Origin: an uncultured Desulfuromonadales bacterium
Lineage (GTDB): Bacteria > Desulfobacterota > Desulfuromonadia > Desulfuromonadales > Geopsychrobacteraceae
Direction: 5' to 3'
Assembly: GCA_947259685.1 (NCBI GenBank)
Contig: CAMYNC010000002.1
Span: 1 to 64,000 of the forward strand
DNA: 64,000 nucleotides
The position numbers and the translations under genes are program-made. The notes beneath the pieces are model-generated. The model saw only the letters and a program-made list of their open reading frames with translations. It did not search any database and was not told where the DNA came from. Position 1 is the stretch's first letter; every line of letters starts with the position of its first letter. Below, piece by piece: positions 1 to 7,316 of the stretch.

Positions 1-6
1 CGTCAA
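1..6 (-). promoter_or_regulatory. Partial -35 element of a third tandem promoter
   Basis: On the minus strand TTGACG lies at the window edge, preceded by an A-rich tract (about 8-27) like an UP element. The matching -10 would be outside the window. It repeats the arrangement of the promoter at 80-108, which supports a tandem set reading left out of the window. Confidence 0.4.
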
Positions 7-79
7 GCACTTTTTTATCTTTTTTTCTGCCGCTCTGTAGCGCCCCTTCAGGGGTCAGCCTCTCGAGTAGCGGAGCGAA

Positions 80-108
80 GTTATAACCAATCCAACTTCG
101 CGCGTCAA
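80..108 (-). promoter_or_regulatory. Strong sigma70-type promoter reading out of the window (candidate rRNA operon promoter)
   Basis: The minus strand has TTGACG (103-108), a 17-nt spacer and TATAAC (80-85). Immediately upstream is an A-tract-rich segment (about 109-128) resembling an UP element. Strong hexamers, optimal spacing, an A-rich upstream block and a second copy of the layout at 1-27 are typical of stable RNA operon promoters. The transcribed gene is outside the window, so the rRNA assignment is inference. Confidence 0.5.
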
Positions 109-261
109 TCTCTTTTTTAAACTTTTTTCCCGTCGCCCCAAGCAGCCCACTTTGGCTGCCGTCGCGAGCAACGGTGCGCAGTTATATGCGATCTACACAG
201 CGATCGCCAACTGATTTTCTACGGTTTTTCCACCGCCAGACACTTATCTCTATAACTACTC

Positions 262-289
262 AATCTATCGTCTTTTTTGCTTGTGTCAA
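262..289 (-). promoter_or_regulatory. Upstream-most sigma70-like promoter of the tandem set
   Basis: The minus strand has a consensus TTGACA (284-289), a 16-nt spacer and TAGATT (262-267). It sits just beyond the tyrS terminator hairpin and reads left. With the elements at 80-108 and 1-6 it makes three promoters in 290 bp and no coding sequence between them. Confidence 0.45.
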
Positions 290-309
290 GGACTTACAAG
301 ACGGGCAAA

Positions 310-338
310 GCGGCCTGAGACCATCGATCTCAGGCCGC
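310..338 (-). terminator. Hairpin downstream of tyrS
   Basis: Perfect 11-bp inverted repeat (310-320 with 328-338) around a 7-nt loop, 67 nt past the tyrS stop. Only a short T run follows on the minus strand, so it is a plausible but not textbook terminator of the rny-tyrS direction. Confidence 0.55.
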
Positions 339-404
339 CTCTCCTAAACAAGAATTCTCAGCACAGAAATGCGGGAGCAGTGACATGAAATACCTTGAGC
401 GAAA

Positions 405-1697
405 TCACATAGCCTCGATGATATAGTAATTTTTCTTGCCCTTCTGTATCAGTATGTAAGATCCGTTGATCAGATCCGCCCCGGTCACCAGATACTCCTG
501 ATCGGTTAGTTTGGCCTTATTCAGACTGAGCCCGTTTCCTTTTATCGTACGGCGCAATTCACCCTTAGACGGGAAAGCCGCTGTTTCCGTAGCGAGCAAT
601 TCTACAACCGGCACACCGGCATCAAGCTTGGCACGGTCGACTTCATAGGTCGGCACCCCCTCAAACACGGACAGGAAGGTCTCCTTATCCAGCTTTGCAA
701 GACTTTCGGTCGTGGCTTTACCAAAAAGAATTTCTGATGCTTCCACTGCCTTGTTGTATTCGTCCTCACTATGAACCATGCAGGTGACTTCTTTTGCCAG
801 ACGCTTCTGCAATGGTCGTAAGTGCGGTGCAGCGCCCTGCTCTTTGACCAGCACCGTCACTTCTTCCTCGCCTAAGAGCGTAAAAATTTTAATGTACTTC
901 TCGGCATCGGCATCAGAGACATTGAGCCAGAACTGGTAGAACTTGTACGGTGTGGTCAGCTTCGGGTCGAGCCAAACGTTTCCGCTTTCCGTTTTTCCAA
1001 ATTTGCCGCCGTCCGCCTTGGTAATGAGCGGACAGGTCAGGGCGAAAGCCTCACCACTTTCCTTGCGTCGGATAAGCTCTGTCCCAGTTGTGATATTCCC
1101 CCATTGGTCCGACCCGCCCATCTGCAACTTGCAGTTCTTCTCGCGGTACAGATGTAAAAAATCGGTTCCTTGAACCAACTGATACGAAAATTCGGTGAAA
1201 GACAATCCCATCTTGGCCTCTTCACCGAGACGTTTTTTGACGCTGTCCTTGGCCATCATGTAATTGACCGTAATATGCTTGCCGATGTCGCGGATAAACT
1301 CCAGAAAACTGAAATTCTTCATCCAGTCGTAATTGTTAACCAACTCGGCAGCATTGGCTTCATCAGATTCAAAATCGAGAAACTTCGCCAACTGTTTTTT
1401 CAGACTTGCCTCGTTGTGACGAAGGGTCCGTTCGTCGAGCAGATTGCGCTCCGCAGATTTCCCCGACGGATCGCCGATCATCCCGGTTGCCCCGCCGACA
1501 AGCGCGATCGGCTTATGGCCGGCGATCTGGAAATGCTTAAGCATCATCACGCTGACCAGGTGGCCGATATGCAGAGAATCGGCAGTCGGGTCGATCCCAA
1601 CGTAGGCCGATGTCATTTCTTTCTGAAGCTGCTCTTCCGTCCCGGGCATGATGTCGTGGATCATGCCGCGCCAGCTCAATTCTTCGACAAAATTCAT
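405..1697 (-). CDS. tyrS: Tyrosyl-tRNA synthetase
   Basis: Class I aminoacyl-tRNA synthetase that charges tRNA-Tyr with tyrosine in the cytoplasm. The catalytic Rossmann domain shows HIGH at residues 43-46 and a KMSKS-type loop KFGKT at 232-236. A C-terminal S4-like RNA-binding domain (about 365-430) ends in the family-typical KKNYY segment. At 430 residues it has the usual length. I start at the ATG at 1697 (MNFVEEL), where the family normally starts; a TTG two codons upstream at 1703 is in frame, but neither start has a clear Shine-Dalgarno (SD) sequence. It is the last gene of a minus-strand housekeeping run, about 100 nt after ymdB, and is followed by a hairpin. Confidence 0.97.
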   Translation of the reverse strand: MNFVEELSWRGMIHDIMPGTEEQLQKEMTSAYVGIDPTADSLHIGHLVSVMMLKHFQIAGHKPIALVGGATGMIGDPSGKSAERNLLDERTLRHNEASLKKQLAKFLDFESDEANAAELVNNYDWMKNFSFLEFIRDIGKHITVNYMMAKDSVKKRLGEEAKMGLSFTEFSYQLVQGTDFLHLYREKNCKLQMGGSDQWGNITTGTELIRRKESGEAFALTCPLITKADGGKFGKTESGNVWLDPKLTTPYKFYQFWLNVSDADAEKYIKIFTLLGEEEVTVLVKEQGAAPHLRPLQKRLAKEVTCMVHSEDEYNKAVEASEILFGKATTESLAKLDKETFLSVFEGVPTYEVDRAKLDAGVPVVELLATETAAFPSKGELRRTIKGNGLSLNKAKLTDQEYLVTGADLINGSYILIQKGKKNYYIIEAM

Positions 1698-1798
1698 TTT
1701 CAATACTTATCTGTTGAGTGTGTTTGGGTTATCTCTTTTCCCTGGTGTCATCCGCAGCTAGGTAAACATCAATTATCCAATCCATGCCCAGCCCTATC

Positions 1799-2578
1799 TT
1801 AGGGAGCTACCTGGATACGCTCTATCGCCTCACAGCTGCCCGTTTTTTCGTTAATTGTCAAGACAACCGCGCAAAGCTGCGGATCTTTTTTCGCTGCTTC
1901 CAAGCGAACTGGCTGCTGAGTTAAAAACCTTTGCAACGCAGGTTCTTTTTGATTACCGATGATCGCATCCTGGCTGCCAGACATGCCGACATCGGTCAGA
2001 TAACCGGTGCCGCCCTCCAGGATTCGTTCATCCGCTGTCTGCACGTGGGTGTGTGTGCCGATTACCGCGGAAACCCGACCAGCCAAGTGATAGCCGAGGG
2101 CCTGTTTTTCACTGGTTGCCTCAGCGTGAAAATCAACAAAGATGATCGGCGTCACCTTGCGCATTTCAGCAACCAGATCGTCAGCGGCGCGAAAAGGACA
2201 GTCGAGATTTTTCATAAACACCCGTCCTTCAAAATTCAAAACCCCGACCTTGATCCCTGCAGCCGTCTCATACACACCATCACCTCGCCCAGGCAAACCT
2301 GGGGGATAATTAGCAGGCCGCAGCAAACGCCCCTCACGCTCTAAAGCATCATTGATTTCGCGCTTGTCCCAGATGTGGTTACCACTGGTGACGACATCAA
2401 CACCGGCATCGAACAACTCATGCAGCACGGATGCCGTCAATCCGAATCCAGCAGCGGCGTTCTCACCGTTAGCCACAACCAGATCGATCATCTGCTTGTC
2501 AATCAAGCGATCAAGATGATCTGTCAACATTTTTCGACCGGCACGGCCGACGATATCGCCAATAAACAGCAGCTTCAC
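1799..2578 (-). CDS. ymdB: YmdB-family metallophosphoesterase (TIGR00282)
   Basis: Calcineurin-like dinuclear-metal phosphodiesterase; Bacillus YmdB hydrolyses 2',3'-cyclic nucleotides and affects RNase Y. Metal-ligand motifs visible are GDIVGRAG near the N-terminus, NGENAA, SGNHIWD, a DFHAEATSEK segment and GTHTHVQT. At 259 residues it matches the family length. The start is GTG at 2578, preceded by GGGGAG six nucleotides upstream. It lies 102 nt downstream of rny on the same strand, the rny-ymdB order also found in Firmicutes, so a role tied to RNA turnover is likely but not proven here. Confidence 0.93.
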   Translation of the reverse strand: MKLLFIGDIVGRAGRKMLTDHLDRLIDKQMIDLVVANGENAAAGFGLTASVLHELFDAGVDVVTSGNHIWDKREINDALEREGRLLRPANYPPGLPGRGDGVYETAAGIKVGVLNFEGRVFMKNLDCPFRAADDLVAEMRKVTPIIFVDFHAEATSEKQALGYHLAGRVSAVIGTHTHVQTADERILEGGTGYLTDVGMSGSQDAIIGNQKEPALQRFLTQQPVRLEAAKKDPQLCAVVLTINEKTGSCEAIERIQVAP

Positions 2579-2600
2579 GCTGTACTCCCCAAATAAGCAA

Positions 2601-2652
2601 GCAGGACCCGCCCTACTCTCTCAACAGGCGGAGAAGGTAGCACGAGTCCTGC
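2601..2652 (-). other. Stem-loop in the rny-ymdB intergenic region
   Basis: Seven-bp outer arms GCAGGAC/GTCCTGC (2601-2607 with 2646-2652) enclose a second pairing CCGCC/GGCGG (2608-2612 with 2627-2631). There is no T run, so it looks more like an mRNA processing or stability element between rny and ymdB than a terminator. Function unknown. Confidence 0.35.
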
Positions 2653-2680
2653 ATATGGTAAATAAATTGTTCGCGTCGAC

Positions 2681-4246
2681 TTATTTTGCGTATTCGACGG
2701 CGCGGGTCTCACGAATGACGTTAACCCGAATCTGCCCCGGATAGGTCATTTCCTGCTCGATCTTCTGAGCGATATCCTTGGCCAGCACATGCGACTGGCT
2801 ATCGGAGATTTCATCACTGGAAACCATCACCCGAATTTCACGACCGGCCTGAATAGCAAAACAACCTGTCACCCCACCGAAAGAAGTGCCAATCTGCTCC
2901 AGGTCTCGCAGCCGCTTGACATAGGTCTCCAAGGTCTCGCGGCGGGCACCGGGCCGCGCTCCGGAGAGGGCATCGGAGGCCTGGACCAGTATCGCCAGCA
3001 CCGTATCCGGCTTTTCATCTTCGTGGTGGGCGGAGATTGCGTGTACAATTTTCGGCGACTCACCATACTTACGGGCCAGGTCTCCACCGTTGACGGCGTG
3101 CGACCCTTCCAGCTCATGGCTGACTGCCTTGCCGATATCGTGCAACAGTCCAGCGCGTTTGGCCTGCTTGACATTAATGCCAAGCTCAGCTGCCATCATC
3201 CCACAGAGAAAGGCGACCTCAATGGAGTGCACCAAAACATTCTGGCCATAGGAGGTCCGGTACTTCAGCATCCCGAGCAATTTGATGATTTCCGGGTGAA
3301 TACCATGCACGCCGACGTCAAAAGTCGCCTGTTCACCGGCCTCACGAATCGCCTCATCGACCTCTTCAGCAGCTTTTTCAACCAGCTCCTCAATCCGCGC
3401 CGGGTGAATCCGACCATCAGCGATCAACCGCTCAAGAGAGATCTTGGCAACCTCTCGCCTGACCGGATTAAAACCGGAGATCACGACCGCTTCCGGGGTG
3501 TCATCGATGATCAGGTCAATTCCAGTCGCGGCCTCGATGGCGCGGATGTTCCGCCCCTCGCGACCAATGATCCGCCCCTTCATCTCATCTGAAGGCAAAG
3601 GCACGACACTGACCGTTTTCTCTGCCACAAAATCACCAGCATAGCGCTGAATTGCCAACGCCATAATCATTTTGGCCTTCCGATCGGCAACCTCACGAGC
3701 CTCGTCCTCAATTTGTTTAATACTTTTTGCCGAGTCATGACGGGCCTGGCTAAGCATTGAGTCGACCAATTGCTGTTTAGCCTGTTCGCTGCTCATGCCG
3801 GAGATTTGCTCTAATTGGGCACGCTGCTCAGCAAGCGACTGATCGACCTCGGCCAGCCGCTTCTGCAGCTGTTCATCCTGCTGCCGAAGCTGATTCTCTT
3901 TCTTGCTCAGCTCTTCATTGCGCTGCTCAATATGATCCTGTTTTCGCTCCAGATTTTCTTCTTTTTGCTGTAGCCGGTTTTCCTGGACCTGAATTTCCCT
4001 GCGCAGCTCCCGGGCCTCTTGCTCCCAATCGGCCTTGGCCTGCAGGACCGTGTCCTTCGCCAGGATATTGGCCTCTTTACAGATCGTCTCAGCCTCCTTG
4101 CGGGCATCTGTGGTGATCTGTTCAGCGGCAGCTTCAGCGTTAGAAATCTTCGACTCAGTCAGCTTGCGGCGCAGCTGCATACCGAGAAAAACTCCAGCTG
4201 CCAACGCAGCCAGAACCAATATAATTATTAAAATGTCCATCTGCAC
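2681..4246 (-). CDS. rny: Ribonuclease Y
   Basis: Membrane-anchored endoribonuclease that starts mRNA decay. Order of parts: an N-terminal transmembrane helix (about residues 3-22), a long charged coiled coil (about 30-170), a KH RNA-binding domain with [11 protein letters not shown] (about 215-280), and an HD phosphohydrolase domain with [12 protein letters not shown] (about 330-430). Length 521 matches the family. GTG at 4246 and ATG at 4240 are both possible starts; the GGAGG lies 4 nt before the GTG and 10 nt before the ATG, so the start is undecided. It is followed by ymdB and tyrS on the same strand. Confidence 0.96.
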   Translation of the reverse strand: MQMDILIIILVLAALAAGVFLGMQLRRKLTESKISNAEAAAEQITTDARKEAETICKEANILAKDTVLQAKADWEQEARELRREIQVQENRLQQKEENLERKQDHIEQRNEELSKKENQLRQQDEQLQKRLAEVDQSLAEQRAQLEQISGMSSEQAKQQLVDSMLSQARHDSAKSIKQIEDEAREVADRKAKMIMALAIQRYAGDFVAEKTVSVVPLPSDEMKGRIIGREGRNIRAIEAATGIDLIIDDTPEAVVISGFNPVRREVAKISLERLIADGRIHPARIEELVEKAAEEVDEAIREAGEQATFDVGVHGIHPEIIKLLGMLKYRTSYGQNVLVHSIEVAFLCGMMAAELGINVKQAKRAGLLHDIGKAVSHELEGSHAVNGGDLARKYGESPKIVHAISAHHEDEKPDTVLAILVQASDALSGARPGARRETLETYVKRLRDLEQIGTSFGGVTGCFAIQAGREIRVMVSSDEISDSQSHVLAKDIAQKIEQEMTYPGQIRVNVIRETRAVEYAK

Positions 4247-4266
4247 GAAACCTCCATCTGCAGAGT

Positions 4267-4845
4267 TTATGGTGAACCTGCCACAACCTTGTCGCAGGAG
4301 ATGAATTGTGCATCGGTCGCTATAAAACTTACCGGGAGGTCATGCTCCTCAACCGGCAGAGCTTCACACAACTGAAATTCGTAACAAAGCCCAACACTGA
4401 AGGCCATAACCGAAATCCGGCTGAGTTCACGGTCGTAAAAACCCTTACCATAGCCAAGCCGGAATCCATGCCGGTCGAAAGCCACACCGGGCACAACGAT
4501 CAGGTCGAGGTCATCAATTCGACACTCTGCGCCAGCAACAGGTTCCGCCACCCCGAAACAGCCTGGCCGCAATTCATGCAAAGACTCAACTTGCAGAAAA
4601 CTAAGCTGCTCACCGCAGACCCTGGGAAAGTAGACCTGCTTTCCCTGAGCCTTAGCCTCAATAAACAGCTGATCAGTGTGTACTTCGTTATTGACTGAAT
4701 TATAGAGCGCAACCGAACTGGCATGCCGAAAACAATCGGCATCGATAAGCTGCTGCTGAGCCTGCCGGCTGATTTGTTGGCAGTCAGCGCGATTAAGCAG
4801 TCTGCGTTGACTCAACAGCCGCTGGCGTGTTACGTGCTTTTCCAT
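4267..4845 (-). CDS. fthC: 5-formyltetrahydrofolate cyclo-ligase
   Basis: Converts 5-formyl-THF to 5,10-methenyl-THF with ATP. The family hallmark GYGKGFYDR is present (about residues 129-137), with an upstream [11 protein letters not shown] strand, and 192 residues is the normal length. Start ATG 4845 has GGAG about nine nt upstream. It sits downstream of zapA with a 372-nt gap, the same zapA-(6S RNA)-cyclo-ligase order known from many proteobacteria, and 21 nt before rny. Confidence 0.92.
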   Translation of the reverse strand: MEKHVTRQRLLSQRRLLNRADCQQISRQAQQQLIDADCFRHASSVALYNSVNNEVHTDQLFIEAKAQGKQVYFPRVCGEQLSFLQVESLHELRPGCFGVAEPVAGAECRIDDLDLIVVPGVAFDRHGFRLGYGKGFYDRELSRISVMAFSVGLCYEFQLCEALPVEEHDLPVSFIATDAQFISCDKVVAGSP

Positions 4846-4929
4846 GGCGGAGAGCTCCGGCTTACCGTAAGTCTCCAGGGCAGGACGATTAGAAAAAGGC
4901 TGGCACTATTCGTGGGGGCTTGAGCTAAA

Positions 4930-5170
4930 ATGCTTATTCTGTAACCCGTGCTTGCTTATCAACGCTGAAACCTCTGGCTAAGGCGACAACTTCGCCACAA
5001 AAACCAACGGAATACTCTCTATATCTACCTGAACCTGACTGGCCACAGCAGGTCGGCGCTGACCATCAATGCGATCTGAAACCGGGAAATTAAGCAGCTG
5101 CAAAGCAGCTGTATCCACTCTTAAATGCCTTAATTAATCTAACGACTCACCCTGAAACGCAGGGTTGTTA
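4930..5170 (-). ncRNA. ssrS: Possible 6S RNA (ssrS) in the zapA to fthC gap
   Basis: No ORF fills this gap. Synteny (zapA, then 6S RNA, then fthC) is the main argument. On the minus strand a CCCTG/CAGGG hairpin followed by GTGAGTCG lies near 5145-5164. A GGGTTACAG segment (4939-4947), also seen in the 3' half of E. coli 6S RNA, lies near the other end. A perfect CAGCTGC/GCAGCTG hairpin is at 5095-5111. The ends are guesses, and about 240 nt would be long for 6S RNA. Confidence 0.35.
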
Positions 5171-5217
5171 ACCAGCCCAAAGCTGAGTACTTTGATAATA
5201 TATCTCTCGCAACCGCT

Positions 5218-5502
5218 TTAGCAACCAGAAACAGCGCGTTCCAGCCGTTCGACAACCTGCTCCAGTCGTTCTTCCAATTGATCTGCGTTCTGAGGGCGAC
5301 CTTCGAGTAACTGTAAATGCTGGCCGGCCAGATTGAATAACGTAAAAACAGTGAGATCGCGGGTATCAAGCGGACGTCCAGAAGCAGTTTCCGCCAGTTT
5401 CTCTTCGACAAAGTCGGCGACCCGCTGCACCTGCTCTGGTGATTGCTGACTACGCAGGGTATATTCGCGACCCTGAATTTTTACCTGAACACTATGTTTC
5501 AC
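5218..5502 (-). CDS. zapA: Cell division protein ZapA
   Basis: Small cytoplasmic protein that bundles FtsZ filaments. The 94-residue product has the ZapA beta-strand start (VQVKIQGREYTL), the SPEQVQRVADFVEEKL helix and a C-terminal coiled coil. Start is GTG 5502, with GGAGG four to five nt upstream. It overlaps the stop of the preceding zapB-like gene by four nt (GTGA), implying translational coupling. The downstream gap may hold 6S RNA. Confidence 0.9.
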   Translation of the reverse strand: MKHSVQVKIQGREYTLRSQQSPEQVQRVADFVEEKLAETASGRPLDTRDLTVFTLFNLAGQHLQLLEGRPQNADQLEERLEQVVERLERAVSGC

Positions 5503-5690
5503 GAGTCCTCCAACTGCAGACAGTCAATGCGCTCAAGAATCCGCTCGACTTCCCCGAGCAGGCGACCACGCTCCTGCTGCAGGACAGTTTTTTCCTGCTT
5601 AAGGGAGGCACACTCCAATTTAAGCTGGCGATTTTTCTCCAATAAACTTTCTACCGCAGTTTCCAGGCGGTTCAGCAGCAGATCGTCCAT
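5499..5690 (-). CDS. zapB: Short coiled-coil protein, ZapB-like
   Basis: Sixty-three residues that are almost entirely heptad-patterned coiled coil (LETAVESLLEKNRQLK onward), like ZapB, which works with ZapA at the division ring. ATG 5690 has GGGGA six nt upstream. Its stop overlaps the zapA start (GTGA). Sequence alone cannot separate ZapB from other short coiled coils; the coupling to zapA is the strongest argument. Confidence 0.7.
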   Translation of the reverse strand: MDDLLLNRLETAVESLLEKNRQLKLECASLKQEKTVLQQERGRLLGEVERILERIDCLQLEDS

Positions 5691-5743
5691 GACAAATCCC
5701 CTTTGAATCTAGGCGTTCAGTTAAAAAATGTCAAGATTATCAA

Positions 5744-6835
5744 TCAGTTTTCAAACAATGCCGAGACGAACATTTCGGCATCAAAGGGGCGCAGGTCGTC
5801 AATCCCCTCGCCAATCCCAACATAGCGGACCGGCAGGTTCAGTTCGGTTGCAATCGCCACCACGATCCCGCCCTTGGCGGTCCCGTCCAGCTTGGTCAGG
5901 GCGATGCCGTTAAGTTCAACCGCCTCATTAAACAACTTGGCCTGGGTCAGGGCGTTCTGACCGGTCGTAGCATCCAGAACCAGCATGGTCTCGTGGGGTG
6001 CTCCGGGGATCTCCCGATCGATGACGCGACGGACCTTTTTTAGCTCTTCCATCAGGTTGAGCTTGGTATGCAGGCGGCCGGCGGTGTCAAGAATCAACAC
6101 ATCGACCTTGCGTGCGACTGCGGCCTTGGCCGCATCGAAGGCGACCGCACCAGGGTCCGCCCCTTCGGTATGGCGGATGACATCGACACCTGCACGCTCA
6201 CCCCAGATCTGTAACTGCTCAGCAGCGGCAGCGCGGAAAGTGTCTCCCGCACCAAGCAAGACCTCTTTTCCCTCCCGAGCCAACTGGTTGGCGAGCTTGC
6301 CGATGGTGGTCGTCTTGCCGACTCCGTTAACGCCAACCACCATGATCACATAAGGAGCGGCACTCGTTACGTCAAGCGGCTGACTTTCTACCTGCAGCAG
6401 ACTTTCCAGTTCGGCCATCAGCGCTGCGCGCACCTGATCAGTCGTCTCCAGCGTCCCCTTGGCGCGGCGGGATTCGAGCGAACCGATCAATTTCTGGGTG
6501 GTCGGCATGCCTAAATCGGCAGTAATGAGGATTTCTTCCAACTCTTCGAGTAAATCATCATCGATCACCGACCGGCCACGTAACAGGCTATCAACCCGGC
6601 CGACCAGGGAAGACTGAGTTTTTGCCAGGCCACGCCTGAAGCGTTCCAAGACGCTCAGCGGCTCGGCTTCGGCTTCGGCTTCGGCTTCGGCTTCGGCTTC
6701 GGCTTCGGCTTCGGCTTCGGCTTCGGCTTCGGCTTCGGCTTCGGCTTCGGCTTCGGCTTCGCCCGAGCTGCTGATATTCGGCAGGGACTCCTGCAGTCGC
6801 CAACAAACGCGACAATTCAAAAATAAAAGCTTCAA
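5744..6835 (-). CDS. ftsY: Signal recognition particle receptor FtsY, N-terminus uncertain
   Basis: SRP receptor GTPase that docks SRP-ribosome complexes at the inner membrane. The NG domain is complete: helical N bundle (SLVGRVDSLL onward), G1 GVNGVGKTTT, DTFRAAAAEQL, DTAGRLHTKLN, TKLDGTAKGG and a final GIGEGIDDL. The acidic linker is a pure Glu-Ala repeat encoded by a perfect hexamer microsatellite (6665-6760). The only in-frame start before it is TTG 6835 without an SD, and its residues (MKLLFLNCRVCW) are not FtsY-like. ATG 6854, one frame over, gives MNLMQWFEAF and then an Arg-Ser repeat. A frameshift at the 5' end, real or from assembly, is possible. Confidence 0.93.
   Translation of the reverse strand: MKLLFLNCRVCWRLQESLPNISSSGEAEAEAEAEAEAEAEAEAEAEAEAEAEAEAEAEPLSVLERFRRGLAKTQSSLVGRVDSLLRGRSVIDDDLLEELEEILITADLGMPTTQKLIGSLESRRAKGTLETTDQVRAALMAELESLLQVESQPLDVTSAAPYVIMVVGVNGVGKTTTIGKLANQLAREGKEVLLGAGDTFRAAAAEQLQIWGERAGVDVIRHTEGADPGAVAFDAAKAAVARKVDVLILDTAGRLHTKLNLMEELKKVRRVIDREIPGAPHETMLVLDATTGQNALTQAKLFNEAVELNGIALTKLDGTAKGGIVVAIATELNLPVRYVGIGEGIDDLRPFDAEMFVSALFEN
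6665..6760 (-). repeat. Perfect hexanucleotide microsatellite inside ftsY (16 copies)
   Basis: Sixteen uninterrupted copies of GAAGCC (minus strand), 96 bp, encoding alternating Glu-Ala in the acidic linker of FtsY. A copy-number change would alter linker length without shifting frame; a partial-unit change would break the gene. Confidence 0.97.
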
Positions 6836-6934
6836 ACCATTGCATCAAATTCATGGAACACCGGGTCCTTTTCTCGTTATCTTTAGCATGTTACCCAAGC
6901 AGGCCAGACGCAGTTGCGAAAGACCGACTTGGGG

Positions 6935-7294
6935 CTATTCAAATTCAGGGCGCAGCTCTTCAATGCAACGCCGCAGCTTAAATGCGGCACGCGCCGCAAT
7001 CGATTCGACCCCCAAATTTAGCACCAGATAATAATCGTCGCTCAAAGGGGCCAACAGGGTTTTACCCCGATCAGTACGGATCACCAACTCTTCAAATTCG
7101 CCGCCATCCACCCGGGTCAAAACGTCACGCAATAAATTCAAGATAATCCCTTTGTGGGCGCCAAGCAGCTTGATATCCTCATCGCCGATTCGCGCCACCT
7201 GATCAACCGCCTCCCCTTCCCAATCGATGATAATCGCCCCAAGAGCGCCTGGGATGTCCTCTAACAGTCTGTTCAATAACGATTTAAATGGCAT
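6935..7294 (-). CDS. Roadblock/LC7 domain protein
   Basis: Product of 119 residues starting MPFKSLLNRLL, with the alpha-beta Roadblock/LC7 fold pattern (IIDWEGEAVDQVAR, then LAPLSDDYYLVLNLG). Such proteins partner with small Ras-like GTPases (MglB with MglA) or act as dimeric scaffolds. I use ATG 7294, which has a G-rich SD just upstream; a longer frame runs back into smc but lacks support. It sits 22 nt after smc and before ftsY. No mglA-like GTPase is in the window, so its partner is unknown. Confidence 0.85.
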   Translation of the reverse strand: MPFKSLLNRLLEDIPGALGAIIIDWEGEAVDQVARIGDEDIKLLGAHKGIILNLLRDVLTRVDGGEFEELVIRTDRGKTLLAPLSDDYYLVLNLGVESIAARAAFKLRRCIEELRPEFE

Positions 7295-7316
7295 TTTCCC
7301 CTTTTCCCCTGCTCGG

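Noticed and set aside
6591..6854. Arg-Ser repeat protein in the shifted ftsY frame
   Set aside because: The main FtsY frame needs the Glu-Ala reading; the Arg-Ser frame ends soon after the repeat. Kept only as evidence for a start or frameshift problem.
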